Shown: one piece after another, positions 11,186-22,691 of the stretch | How positions within the stretch are numbered: the first letter of the stretch is position 1 | How the letters are laid out: each line of letters opens with the position of its first letter | Assembly: GCF_022581195.2 (NCBI RefSeq) | Contig: NC_061456.1 | Span: forward strand, 9,550,501 to 9,614,500 | Reading direction: 5' to 3' | Length of the DNA stretch: 64,000 nt | Source of the DNA: Helicoverpa zea | Lineage: Eukaryota > Arthropoda > Insecta > Lepidoptera > Noctuidae | Notes under the pieces: generated by a model | What the model was told of the DNA's origin: nothing | Database searches by the model: none | The model's input: the letters and a program-made list of their open reading frames with translations, nothing else | Program-made: the position numbers and the translations under genes

Positions 11186-11950
11186 TTTTTAAGTTTTGGG
11201 ACATAAAAGTAGTGTATCTAACGCGCCCGGCATTGTATGACAATACATTAATTTAATTGAAATTTCTTGGTCAAGGAGCGTACCGCGGCGCCCCTGAGCC
11301 CACGGCGCCCGGGTTATTCGCACACCCTGCACCATAGGTTAAGGCGGCCCTGATGCTATCCATACATTTGGATACAGTTCTTGTAAGCTACGATCTTTGA
11401 TGAAATTTAAAACTAAAATAGGAGTAAAATTCTGATCAAGGATTGGTTGGGGGCGCCTGCGGCGCCCCTTATGTCCGGCGCCCTGGGCCGTCGCCCAACC
11501 GCGCCCTACCCTAAAGCCGCTACTGTGCTCAGTAAGGTCATAGAGTAGGTAAAATAAGCATTAGCTACATTTGTACCTAGTATGAGCTGACAGCCATGAG
11601 GAAAAACAGAATAACCGAATGAATACAATTTGTTTAGATTTTATAAATTAAGATGAGAAAGAAGATTTGTATCTAACCTAGAGATAGTTAAGGACACACA
11701 AGTTTACTTTTCTAAAAAACAGCAACTTTAACACACTTACAATACGTAATGTAACATTACATTATATTCAGGCTACATAACAAAGATTTGACATTAAATG
11801 AACAATTGCTATATTTTATCAGAAAAAGGTAAAAATCGGTAATTTACCGGTTTCATATTATTTTTACCGGTAATTTAAAACCCGCAAAAATGGGCGATTT
11901 ACCGGTAAAAACGAAACCGGTTAACCGGTATTGCATGCCCTAGTCTATAC

Positions 11951-12600
11951 TATTTCTATACATATAATAAATCTGTAAAAAAACTGTGTCTGTACATTGA
12001 ATATATTAAAAAAATAATAATTGGGTGGGGTTTAGAAACAGTAACGGAGCACAAATCCAAAAAAAAAAATTCTGTCTGTATGTCTGTTTGTTTGTACACG
12101 CTAATCTTCCGAACTACTGAACGGATTTCAATGATTTTTTCTTTGTTGTATCAGTATTAGGCCTGGTCAACATATAGGCTATAATTTATCTTCGAAACTT
12201 GAAGACCTGATGCAGAAGACCAACAGACCAACAAAACTATAAGAGATACAAAAATGGTGCCATGGCAAAAATTGTTTCATGTGATGAGCATTTTCAACTG
12301 AGATAATAAATTTGAAGATCTGGAACACCTGATGTGGAACCCCAGGAGCCCAGCTAGACTATAGCATATAAAGATATGACGTTTTAGCAAAAGTGGTTCA
12401 ATCTGATAAGCACTCTCTATTGACGTATAAACATCGAAGATCTGGAACACCTGATGTGGAACTTCAAGAGCAATACTCCACTTGAAATGTATAGAAATGA
12501 ATGTTATGAAATAGGTATGGTGAATCAAAAAAATGTAATTAGTCCGTCTTTTAGATAACCCTAAAATAATGGACACGTATTTTTTATTTTCTCCTTCTCA
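11951..12600. repeat. Repeat-derived DNA with imperfect ~120-bp repeats
   Basis: This is the DNA just right of hAT-A. It has 'gtctgtttgtttgt...actactgaacggattt', phrases shared with the Helitron-like copies. After that come three imperfect units headed by 'gaagayctg(gaacacctgatg)' at 12201, 12314 and 12436. No coding frame is convincing. Confidence 0.5.
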
Positions 12601-12960
12601 CAAACAAATAATAACGAAGATATAACACGCTTGAATTTTGTGTTAAGTCACTGCTTAGTACAAATTTTACATACCTAGACGTGGCGTCACGAGCCCCCAC
12701 TCTCCGAATTTGTTGCGTTATATATTTCTCATTATTATTTTGTATGTCTCTTCCAGACCTCGGGACTACAGAGTTCCGAAATTTTCGGGAGGCAAACGAG
12801 AGGCCGAAGCCAACACGCTGAAGCCCTTTTGAGACAACTTTAATGAAATGGTGACACAAAACCGACGATTATCCCTTTATACTATAGAAATGAACCCAAG
12901 GACAATCCCCGGTGGACGTCGTTAAAAAAAAAGACAATCCCCGGTTCTGTGCTATACCAT
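12601..12960. other. Probable old retroelement scrap, no gene
   Basis: The stretch contains 'ctcgggactacagagttccg' and nearby G+C-rich phrases unlike the A+T-rich flanks. I cannot place it in a family and see no intact frame. Confidence 0.3.
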
Positions 12961-12965
12961 TGCTA

Positions 12966-13192
12966 TAGTTCGGCCATTCAGAGAATGCGTTCCTGACACG
13001 TCGCGATTGAACTGACGACGTAACTACATTCATTGATTATTGATATAATAATGTTGTTTTAATGCTCCTCAATTGTTAAAACGGTAAACAACCAGCAAAA
13101 ATATTTTTATCGTAACTGCAACGCCATTGCAAAGTTACGTCGTCAGTTCAATCGCGACGTGTCAGGAACGCATTCTCTGAATGGCCGAACTA
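12966..13192. mobile_element. 227-bp palindromic MITE derived from element U
   Basis: Both ends are the 'TAGTTCGGCCATTCAGAG' type of U, inverted, followed by the U subterminal block 'cgtcgcgattgaactgacg' on both sides (about 60 bp each). TA stands on both flanks (12964-12965 and 13193-13194). The centre equals the right end of U, so both arms derive from one end of the parent. Confidence 0.85.
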
Positions 13193-13224
13193 TAACTGTG
13201 GATGAATACTACTTGGGCTGTTGT

Positions 13225-13680
13225 GATGGGATGCTAATGGACTAGGAATGGGGAAACTACGGGAACTATGGCACCTGCCGATGACAATGTATTAGATACA
13301 TGTAAAAATGGCAGGTGGAGACTCACCAGCTCACTTACTGGGCCCCCGGGAATCAGTCACTGAATAGCAACAAGAGGGCAACAGGGACATGAGCGGCTGA
13401 AGTATGAGGATACCTCGGCGGATTTAAAACGCAGATTACGCGCTCCCTGTCACTTACCACGAGGCACCTATCCTCCGAGCAGGGCTACTAACCCTGCTCT
13501 AGCGACTCCACTCTGGACGGTCAAGCCAAGCCAGAGTTGTGAGACCTACCCCCGTCATGGTTCACTCCGACCGGCCGGAGATGAGGGACAGTATACTCTC
13601 CCTGGAGAACTCAGTATATATGCCCCGGGGTCGCTAGTCCCCGTCATCAGCCTCAGATGTCCTGCGGTGCTTATATCTCA
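13225..13680. repeat. G+C-rich unclassified repeat, probably a LINE 3' region
   Basis: Composition changes sharply to G+C-rich, with 'gatacctcggcggattt' and 'cactccgaccggccggag'. There is no open frame longer than about 60 codons. The style resembles LINE 3' non-coding DNA of moths. The call rests on texture only. Confidence 0.35.
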
Positions 13681-13689
13681 TTATTTTGT

Positions 13690-13830
13690 CGTTATTATCT
13701 CAAGAGAGAAAAGTTGCATTGGCACTATTGGCAGGTACTTGCCAGACCTGGAATCAAAGACGCACGCTCATACTTGAGAGATTGGTTCTCTACCCAATAA
13801 ATCACCACGACTTCCACTAAGTCATCACGA
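13690..13830 (-). repeat. Decayed SINE head (same family as 16550-16926)
   Basis: 'aaaagttgcattggcact' and 'tacttgagagattggttctctaccca...ccacgact' align with the tRNA-like head of the SINE at 16835-16926. The B-box equivalent is mutated (ggaatcaaagac). Confidence 0.65.
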
Positions 13831-14109
13831 CTTTGTCATCTCAGTAACATTTAATGTTTTTTAACGTACAATATTATATACGTGTAATATTTTTGCCACA
13901 CACAACTTAAATGTGGACTAATTAGAATCACTACTTTTATCCCTATGGTCACGTCTATTGCGGTTCAGTTCTCAGCGTTTTGTTTAGTCTGCTGTGCTTT
14001 TGCCGTTGAAGTACAAAAATAAATATATGGAACGTTTCTAATGGCTATGCGTATTCTGTTGTTTTCAAGTCAACGGGCCCTTAAAATTCAATATCAGATG
14101 ATTCAGACC

Positions 14110-14384
14110 TTTTATTTTGCTGACCCCGTAGTCGCTGGCATAAGGGACAGGATCCGCGTACGAAGTCGCGGGCAGAAGCTAGTAATATAATAAAGAGGAA
14201 AAAAAATTTGCTTGTTTGTAATGGATAAACTCAATAAATACTAGGCCGATTTAAAAATAGTCTTTCACCATTAGGAAGGTAAATTATCTATGAGTAACAT
14301 AGGCCATTCTTTACCCTGGTACGGGCAATAGAACCCACGAAAGGCGGGTGAAACCGCGGTAAAACGACAAGTACAAGATAAGTA
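14110..14384 (+). repeat. Two Lep1-like Helitron remnants in tandem
   Basis: A first 3' end ('cgaagtcgcgggcagaagctagta', about 14159-14182) is followed directly by a second, fuller copy from about 14183 with 'aataaagaggaaa', 'taggccgatttaaaa', 'gagtaacataggcca' and 'gggtgaaaccgcggtaaaac'. Both are diverged. Confidence 0.65.
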
Positions 14385-14458
14385 GCTATGCAGCCGTACT
14401 GGTTCAATATATTGGTATTTCCGTAGGGTGAGCCACTGCGTTTAATTGGTGATTACCT

Positions 14459-14855
14459 GGGCCCCGATTCTCCTAATTTTACTTAAGCGTCATACGATTC
14501 ACGTTCGACTCGATTCGACTGATATCCGATCCCGACTCGATTACGATTGAAGCGTATGTGGCATTCCGCTATTTTTTCTTTGAAATAAACGTTTTTATCC
14601 TTTTCTGTCATTCAATAATGAATCATTTTGTCTGCAAATGATTTACGATTGCAAAATGATTGTACAGCAAACTTCCGTATAGACCAAAGTTAAAAAAAAA
14701 GCAGACCAATCGCACACCAATCAAATGTCAATCGAATACGATTGGTCTTTTATTAGTAGCAGAATGCCCGATATGGTTAAAACTGCTATTGCGATCATAT
14801 TGCGATTCAATTTCTACTCGATTTTGACATTATTAACTTAGGAGAATCGGGCCCC
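14459..14855. mobile_element. 397-bp MITE with GGGCCCCGATTCTCCTAA termini
   Basis: GGGCCCCGATTCTCCTAA at 14459 is mirrored by TTAGGAGAATCGGGCCCC ending at 14855. The body has many 'cgattc/gaatcg' phrases, such as 'cgactcgattcgactg'. A target duplication could not be fixed because the flanks share bases with the ends. Confidence 0.75.
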
Positions 14856-15129
14856 TGTGCTCATTCATGTTTATCGCAAATTAAAGGTGCGGTGTGGTGT
14901 GGCTTTATTTATGCCGCTCTTGCCACGGATGTTTTACCTTGATAAACAGAAGTAAAAAATCTAAAAATCATAATAGGCCGTAGTTCACGCTTGAATTAAA
15001 GAGAGTATATTATGTTCAGCGCGAACAGTATATCTATTATTTCGTACATTCTGCAATCACAATGAATATATAATTATTTTATTTTTGTTTTTCAAGCAAC
15101 TACATACATTTTCTTGCGTGCACATACGT

Positions 15130-16505
15130 CGCACTAACGTAGATTTGAGCAATTTAGCTGGCCAAAAGTCTTTTTTTTTTAAATAAAGGTTATCATCAAA
15201 TTGTGGGTAAAATGGAAAGAGGAATACCCCAGCAATAAGAATTTACCACATCTACCTACCAAACATGCGATATGCGCTTGCACCAGGAGTTGGAACTTGA
15301 CCTTAGTGCAAATTTTACGTTATACGTTTTTAGAGATCTCGGTAGACGGTATTAAAGAAAAAATATTTTTGTGCTATCTAATTGATATTAAGCAACTTTT
15401 ATGATGGATTCGAGTTGTGTAGGTAACAGTTATTATATTTTAATATATTTTAAGTGTGATCACTTAATTTTTTATAGTATTATTTCAATTTTAAAAGAGG
15501 GTGTGTAAGCAAAATATTTTTTTTGTAATTTTCTTGTTTAAACACAATTTTGTTATATTATCGCGTTCGACCGCGTAACATTTTTTTTAGTTTTAGATAT
15601 TTGACATATTAAACTAGCTTACGACATATTTTTTGGCTGCGGATAGCTGCGGATGTCCGACTTACAGGCTTTTTAAGATTTGAAGCTCATACAAAAATAA
15701 AATACTTTTTTCTTTAAAATGTCACAAAGTGCATTTTTTTTTGTTTTGAGTACCTCTGGCGTAAAAATAGTGACCCAACGTTATATTTACAATAAAATAC
15801 AATAGCAAGATCTGACTAATTTGGAAGAAAAACTAAATTACCTAGGAAACTAACTTTTGACCTATTAGGGTGACACACCTGATAATATAAGCAGTTTTAA
15901 ACAAAGATTTGCATATTTTAAAATAGCTACGAAAGTAAGAAACTGAAACTGTAAAAAAAATCCTTAAAACTAATGAGAATTGGTTAAGCAGAACATTTGA
16001 ACGCCCGACAAGTGTTGGAAATCGACCGGGGCGGCCATCTAAATCACTTAAAGATTGTATATAGTGAGAGGACTAAACGAAGGAAAACTAAAGAAATACG
16101 AAACTGAAGAAATGTGACCAACAAAAAAAAACATCAAAACAAGATTATTTTGCCCTGAAACAATAAAATATGCTACTATATACCAGCTGAATCAAACACA
16201 GAGTCTGATATATCAGAGGCAGAAAGTGAGGAATAAAAAAATATTAATTTTTTTTTACTACATTACATATTATTTTGAAATAGATATAATAAAAAATATC
16301 ATAACTACTTTTAAAATGAAAATATATGATACTCTACATTAAAAAAAAAATATTTACGGTTTTTTTCAATAAAACATGCTTATTATCAAAATACAATGCT
16401 TAAATAAAATAAATAATAAAATAATGATAAAATAAAGATAGAAAAAACGAAATACATTGTAAAATATTTTTGGCCGCCTAAATTGGTCAAATCTACGTAT
16501 GTGCG
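15130..16505. mobile_element. 1.38-kb DNA transposon of unrecognised family
   Basis: CGCACTAACGTAGATTTGAG at 15130 is matched, inverted, by CGCACATACGTAGATTTGAC at the right end; the similarity extends for about 38 bases. On the plus strand near the right end a short frame reads CPETIKICYYIPAESNTESD followed by a Glu-rich end and TAA, about 16170-16240. Upstream another fragment reads WLSRTFERPTSVGNRPGRPS. These look like worn transposase C-terminal pieces, but I do not recognise the family. No clear target duplication. Confidence 0.7.
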
Positions 16506-16549
16506 TCGTGTAACCAACCTACAGGGAAATATTTCTTTCGTTTCCATGT

Positions 16550-16926
16550 CATCCTCCGAGCCTTTTCCCTATCATGTTGGGGTCGGCTTCCAGTCTAACC
16601 GGATTCAGCTGAGTACCAGTGTTTTACAAGGAGCGACTACCTATCTGACCTCCTCAACCCAGTTACCCGGGCAACCCGATACCCCTTGGTTAGACTGGTG
16701 TCAGACTTACTGGCTTCTGACTACCCGTAACGACTGCCAAGGATGTTCAATGACAGCCGGGACCTACAGTTTAACGTGCCATCCGAAACACAGTCAATGG
16801 TGTCTAAGATATACTTAGAAAGTACATACGAACTTAGAAAAGTTGCATTGGTACTTGCCTGACCTGGGATCGAACCCGCGCCCTCGTACTTGAGAGGTTG
16901 GTCCTTTACCCACTAGGCCACCACGA
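16550..16926 (-). mobile_element. tRNA-derived SINE with 15-bp target duplication
   Basis: The perfect duplication CTTTCGTTTCCATGT flanks the insert at 16535-16549 and 16927-16941. On the minus strand the insert opens with a tRNA-like head: 'gtggcctagtgggtaaagga' as A-box region and 'gggttcgatccc' as B box. The body contains a common moth repeat including 'cggttagactggaagccgac'. The 3' end is at 16550. Confidence 0.88.
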
Positions 16927-16941
16927 CTTTCGTTTCCATGT

Positions 16942-17694
16942 ATTAGGCTAGAAATAAATACAATCAATATTTCGTTCGTATTTTATATAATTAATATGAA
17001 AAAATTGTTAAAAAAAACTGTCTTTAATTAAAATTAATAAAATGAATGAATAATTTTGTCATGATAAAAGTAATTTGTTACAACCAAAAGCAGTGAATTC
17101 ATGTAAAGAATGATCAGTTTTGCGATCACAACGTAAATAATGAATGTAAATAAATAATACTATATTTCATGGCAGTCTAGTCGAAGTAATGGCTTTTTGA
17201 TTTTGCATCGAACAAGACGCGTAACAGCAAAAGGGATCATTCTCATCAATGAAAAGTAATTCATCATCACTTAAATAAAGTTCATGTCTAAAATTAATTT
17301 AAAATGATTCCATTGTAAAAATACACAATGGAATACTAACTTGAGAAGATAAGCAAATTGTAAATAAAAAATTAATACTTTAAAAATAATACAAGCTTTT
17401 ATGAAGGATAAAATTGTTATATAGAAATCTTATTCTGGAACTTCATAGAAAATTTGATTAATTTTATTATAACTCTAATGATTTACGATAATAGGCCACA
17501 TTGTATATGAAAACATAACTATACATCGCCACATAACATGATACTCAACAAATACTTCTTTGCATTATATACAATGACTATATCAAAGAAGTTATGATGA
17601 TGATGCATTATAAATAACAGAACTTAATGTACAGTGCTTGCTTAGTGCTAGAAGGGCATGATTTGAGCTGAAAAGCAAGTAAGTGTTCAGTCCA
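16942..17694. other. A+T-rich spacer; probable 3' UTR of Sh3beta on its right side
   Basis: No exon or repeat recognised. The right part directly follows the Sh3beta stop on the minus strand and probably includes its 3' UTR. Confidence 0.4.
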
Positions 17695-19084
17695 TTATTC
17701 AGCTGCAGCAACTTGCTCGCTCTGGATTAGAGCCTCTGAAGGGTTATCTTTCTTTACTTCTGCAGTCTCAGTTTCAGTAGAGGGAGCATCTTTTTCTTGA
17801 GAATGCTCACGAGAACTAACAGTACCATTTTCGTTAACTTCTTCCTTTGCCGGTGAGCTTTCTTTTGAAGCTTTCTTGGCTTCAACTTCTACTTCCTTTT
17901 CAGGAGATGCAGCTTTTTCCTCTTCTGTGGCTTCTTTGTCTACAGACTTTTGTCTCTCTGGAGACTTTTCTTTTGTATCACCTTCAGCACCCTCCTCCTC
18001 ATCCTTGGCTGGAGTGCCCTCCTTAGATGCTTTGTCACCTTCTTCTCTTGATGGTGAAGCCTCTTTCGCTGGACTACCTTCCTTTTCTGGTGTTTTTTCC
18101 TTAGCATCACCAGCCTCAGTTGTATCAGCTTTATCTTCTATGCTTGCTTCAGATTCCTTTGTTTCAGCCTCAGCATCACCATTGACAGCTTTTTCCTATA
18201 AACCGATACAAAAATGAAAATGCATAATTGTTACATGAAATAAAATTTGCAATTTCAATGAGGAAAAAGCATAGTTCAGTCTATTTGTAAGTCATGATTC
18301 ATAATGATTTCATTATTACAAAACAAATGTGTGGCAACAATAGTATGACACAATACCTGCTCGCTTTCAGTTTGTGGGGGCTCTTCAGGCGGGGCTTCCA
18401 TCTTCAAGAATATTTCCAAGGTGTCCACTTCATTGGCAAGGTCAAATTGATCATAGTCCTGAAAGTCATTGAAACTATTCATTTACCTATAGTAATACAT
18501 TCACTGTGCAAAACCTGATATTTTATAAAAAAGTCAATACTTGTGTATATTCTTTGTGTGAATGTAAATGATAACGTAGGCGCAAAGTTTAATAACAAAC
18601 CCATAAACAGTGAACAATGTCGTGTAACAAAGAATCATAATACAAACAGATGGCAACATACCAAAAATACCAAGTCATCTATGATCCCTTATTTAGTGAA
18701 ATTATTTACAAATGACCACATACCCCGCAGTATTCGTCATCGTTGAAGATCTGGGGCGGCAGCGGTGACCGCGGGTTGGGGTCGCTCACTGTGCCGCCGT
18801 TCGATTTCGAGTTGTTTTGCATGAACTCTTTATCAGATTCCTTTCCTGGTTCCGTTATGTCAATGACATCATATTTTATGTTTTTCGAATCTAGAATCAT
18901 CAAGACACGTTGCTGTCGTTTTTTCACCTGAAAATTACGATAGTTCACGTAATGAAAAACAGAAATTACATGAATCAGCTACAGAAAAAGTCAAGAAAAG
19001 TGCCCGGCCGTCCCAGGAATTTTCTAATATTAAACATACCTCTTTGTTTCCAGAAATACCACTGATATACACTTTGACAACCAT
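17695..19084 (-). CDS. Sh3beta: SH3 domain-binding glutamic acid-rich protein (Sh3beta/SH3BGRL family)
   Basis: There are four coding exons on the minus strand: 19084-19040, 18927-18724, 18458-18357 and 18195-17695. All junctions are GT-AG and phase 0. They sum to 283 residues. The start is MVVKVYISGISGNKE, the conserved family opening. Exon 2 gives the thioredoxin-like fold with VLMILDSKNIKYDVIDIT and the proline motif PLPPQIFNDDEYCG. Exon 3 gives DYDQFDLANEVDTLEIFLK. These match the insect family closely. Members are small cytosolic thioredoxin-fold proteins without the CxxC redox site, thought to act as adaptors. Exon 4 adds a tail of about 166 residues rich in Glu, Lys, Ser and Ala with repeated SPAKE/SPSRE/TPAKD-like units, longer than in most relatives. 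The tail is probably disordered and a kinase target; that is inference. Confidence 0.95.
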
Positions 19085-19099
19085 GTTGAAAACTTTCGA

Positions 19100-22000
19100 T
19101 TCAAACTATAACAAAGCTAAATAACAATCGCTACAAAATATTACACGAGAAAAATAGGCTTGGCCATTAGACAATCTGTTTTAATAATAATAATTATAGG
19201 CTATATGACAGTTTCGAATGTTACCAGTTTATTTACTTTTATCCTACTATTTTAGATAAAGTTTTTCAGTTTAGGTCGGCAAGACACAATAGAATAAAAT
19301 AAAACGGAAATAAGGTAGTGAAACATTTTAGTATTTTAAGTGATTTGATAGGCCTGTGGGATGAGAAAGATTGAATTCTTTCTTTCTGGGATAAAAGTAC
19401 TACATTTTTTTCGAAACTACCTTTTTTGCGATTTGATCCCTATCCAAATCTAGTGTGTAAGGCCATAAATAAGATAAACACGTTCTAAAGCGATTCAACT
19501 GGTCAGCCAGCGTATAAGTGACCGTTTCCGTTAATTTACTTTAGTAGAAATTTCACTGGAATTCCTAATGAGATTCGGACTACCTACAAAATCTACCATA
19601 AGTGACTATTTTACGGGAGCAACATTTAGCTACGTTCCTTTTCACGCTTGTAAAACATCGATTGCTCAACGCTGTCAAAAAAGTTGCAAAACAGCGCGCC
19701 AAGTTTGAATTCAATTTACATATCGCACTAGTTACAACAGTGATTTGGCGATAAAGAAAAACACAGGCATACAAACCTACACAATTATAGTTTTCAAGGT
19801 TTGTGAATGGTAATGTTAACATTAGAGCTAAATGAAATGAATTTAACTCTCTTGACAGGATGAAAAATAAATGCAATTTAATTGCAGACAGAGCAAAATA
19901 GCTGTTCTGATGCATCATTTCAGGTTAGTATAGTTTTCTTTAAATTTTGGTAGTGTTTATTAACTATTATAGTTGTCGATGTCGGGTACGTAGTCGATTT
20001 GCCAGTTTCTGCATGCCAATTTTCATCCACGACGGTTGAGACTATAAGTTTTATCAAAATCCGTTGTGTCGTTAAAACATGATTGAAGGACAAGCATCCG
20101 ATGTCAGAAACTTTCAGTTATATTCGTAGGATCTATGGACAGAAACGCTAGTTGATTGCCATCTAATCAAAACGACAAGTACCGCATTAGTAAGTAGGTA
20201 GGTATGTAGGCACCAATACAATCAGGCTTGCTTGATAACTTTCAATTCACCTATCAATTGTTCAACTGATCTGATTGGTGATAAGGATGAAGCTTAGGCT
20301 AATAAGAAATAACAAACACAACATTATTATTAAATAAAAATTTAATAGATCATTTATAATACATAGGCATATTGTCTTTAGATGTAAAAAAAAAACAAAT
20401 ATAAATCGCGAACAATCATTAAACGCGACAAGAGCAGGTGTGGAATGATAATAAATACTAAAAGCATATTACTATAAAGAAAAAATAAAATATAAATCAC
20501 ATAGCTCAACAAATATACAAAAAAAAATGGGCCATATATTACTAACATGAGAATGAAAGAAGTTGTTATAAAATGCGGTTTTGTTCTTAGTTGTACAATT
20601 TATATTAAGAACGAAATAGCGCGGCACCCACTCAACAGCGAGTGAAATGCAGCTGCATTACAAACGGTCTATCTATTAATTTAAAAGATCACGTGCATGT
20701 CATTGACTTGACTGCAGCCTAGCGAGACACTATGACATCTATGAGCGTTACGGTACATAATATTACTGTAAAATATTGACGAGCGTATGCGCACTACGTG
20801 TGCATGCGTGTGATTCACAAAATCAGATACAACACAAAATAATCAACTGATATTAGAGCCATGGTGAGAATTCTAATAAGTCTTTAACTAAATTCTATAC
20901 TCCATAAAAACGATGTAAGTTCATTGGCATTACCAAGTAAAGAATAGCTGTAAAATATTTATTTAAAAGTGTTATTCTAATTTTAATTGTTTATCTAGTT
21001 GTGTGTAGGCACGCACACAGTTTATACGAGTATATTGTGCGGAAATATTATTGGCAGATGTCCAGATCACTAGACAGTTGTCAGTTAGTGTTTACGCTCA
21101 GCGAGCCGTGCTGATATGTATTATAATTATACTCGCCGTGGACCGCGATCGACGTATTAAATGTCGCACAGGATTTGATAGCTATTTAAAATGTCGGTCA
21201 AAAGATATATGCAATTAAGTATGTTCACATATGAATGTTACAAGTGAACGTTTGACTATTTTTAAAATCTCAGTTTGTTTTCTAAAAAATCCATGGTTAG
21301 CATAAACATAGAAGCTATATAGGAATGTACAAAACGGATGGCTATGTATTTTATTTATCAGTCCCAAATTGATTTGAATTTTTCTGCTCTAATATTTTAT
21401 ACATTGATAGAAGATATTTTCTTTAATATATATCAAAATATACAAACGATATCTAAAACTATATGTACACAAAACGTTACAAAAATAAACAAAACAACGA
21501 ACATAAATAATAATAAATCAGATTGCACGCACCTGACGAGATTAATAAAATTATCTAAATACTTAAAAGTAAAACTTGTATTCTAAATAGTAAATAGAGA
21601 CTGTTATTACCTGTTGATGGACGAGATATGCTCTTATTTCAATTAGAAAAGGTCGAAATGTGCAGCGTGTCAGATGGTATCAGCTGTCGCATTCTGCGCG
21701 GCGTCATAAATCACGTTCAACCCGATTTCAGTTTAGCAGCTTTACTTGTTGGCAGCTTGATAATATTTAATGTCCAATTTGTTTGTGTTTAGCGTACGTG
21801 AAGACTTATGACATCAAAGGCGTGTTTATCGCACCATCCATCAATATCTCGGTATTAACAGTTTTGTGCATTACACATAAATGTCATCAGGCATATTTCT
21901 CTAGATGGTTTAATTAACTAAGCCTGAACAAGTCAAATTGATATAAATCTATAACCCAAATGAATAAATAGTTGAAGTTTCAGCTCCACATGGCATCGCT

Positions 22001-22560
22001 CGACACTCGCGGTACGAATGCTCGCGACTAGAGATCCAAACAGTCGACTAACTAATCTCCGACAACTATCGTTATCGACACACAAAAGCGACCGAGCGCA
22101 ACTCTACGCGTAACTACTCCTTTACGAAATAAAAAGTAAGCACTGAGAATGACGGCGTAAAATAACGAATACTGTTATTGCCCGAGAGCTGGTATACATT
22201 TTTGGATAGGTATTTGAGGATTTTTTTAAACTTCCCCTGTGCCTTAATTCTGTACTCAAACACAAACTACAAACCTGGCTGCCTGGTGCCAGGATTTAAT
22301 CAACCAAAGATAAGGCAACTTTAAGTTCCCTCAAATGCATTTTTTATTAAATGTTTTCTTTTTAATAGCCTTTTCCAATTGACCTAAAATATTTAATTTA
22401 GATTTATTATTATTTTTCTTTCAAAATAGACTTAAACTTTTTACTCAAGAGATACAGGACAAGTTTTCACGTCCCCTCAACAACCTACTCAAAAATATGT
22501 TCCGTCTCTCTGGCTATTAATACTAAGTAGTGTAGGCCGTACTCGGTGGCGGTGAGCTGA
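19100..22560. other. Intergenic A+T-rich DNA, no gene seen
   Basis: The region lies between the Sh3beta start and the GOPC stop. It must hold the Sh3beta promoter and 5' UTR on the left, but I could not fix a start site. The only open frames are low-complexity A+T-rich ones. No repeat that I can name. Confidence 0.5.
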
Positions 22561-22567
22561 GCTGCGT

Positions 22568-22691
22568 TCAGACAGGGGTGCCGAAGTCAGGGTCGCCGTC
22601 GCCGGCCAGCAGGCGCGGCGGGAACTTGCCGCGCTCCGCAGCCCCGTTCGTAAGCGCCGCAGTCTCCGTTACCCGCCGCGCTGACCCTATC
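22568..22691 (-). CDS. GOPC: GOPC terminal exon
   Basis: The acceptor aaacacacag precedes GATAGGG. The previous exon ends TTTAG|gtaatt at 25528 in the phase this exon needs, making the Arg codon AGG across the junction. It reads IGSARRVTETAALTNGAAER and ends DFGTPV with TGA at 22568-22570. If that donor were not used the protein would stop at once (TAA) after KGFR. The restored ending, GFR..RRVTET..NG, fits the family's conserved GF..KAVTDT..NGD region, which supports splicing over a 2.8-kb intron. Confidence 0.78.

Larger units (their letters stand above)
6937..11525. mobile_element. hAT transposon (hAT-X), itself interrupted by element U1
   Basis: The ends are CAGGGCCGGCTTTAA and, inverted at the right, CAGTAGCGGCTTTAG. 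The 8-bp duplication TGCTCAGT is at 6929-6936 and 11526-11533. Just inside both ends are 'ggcgccctgggc' blocks. The insert U1 takes 6960-10510. The remaining body, about 1 kb at 10513-11525, has no transposase but holds a cluster of CGCGAGCGAAGCGAGCGCG motifs. Confidence 0.82.
2598..11942. mobile_element. Outer hAT-type transposon (hAT-A) holding the whole nest
   Basis: The left terminus TAGGGCATGCAAT can be read once the later inserts are removed (TA at 2598-2599, then GGGCATGCAAT from 3015/5794 on). The right terminus is its inverse, ATTGCATGCCCTA, at 11930-11942. The 8-bp target duplication GTCTATAC stands at 2590-2597 and again at 11943-11950, as expected for hAT. Subterminal DNA at both ends is rich in ACCGGTAA / TTACCGGT repeats. 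After subtraction of inserts the element is about 1.55 kb and shows no transposase, so it is non-autonomous or gutted. Confidence 0.85.

Noticed and set aside
16483..16818. 111-codon plus-strand frame
   Set aside because: It lies inside the minus-strand SINE bounded by a 15-bp duplication.
17876..18217. 113-codon Ser-rich plus-strand frame
   Set aside because: It is the antisense of the acidic Sh3beta tail exon; the Ser richness follows from the complement of Glu/Lys codons.
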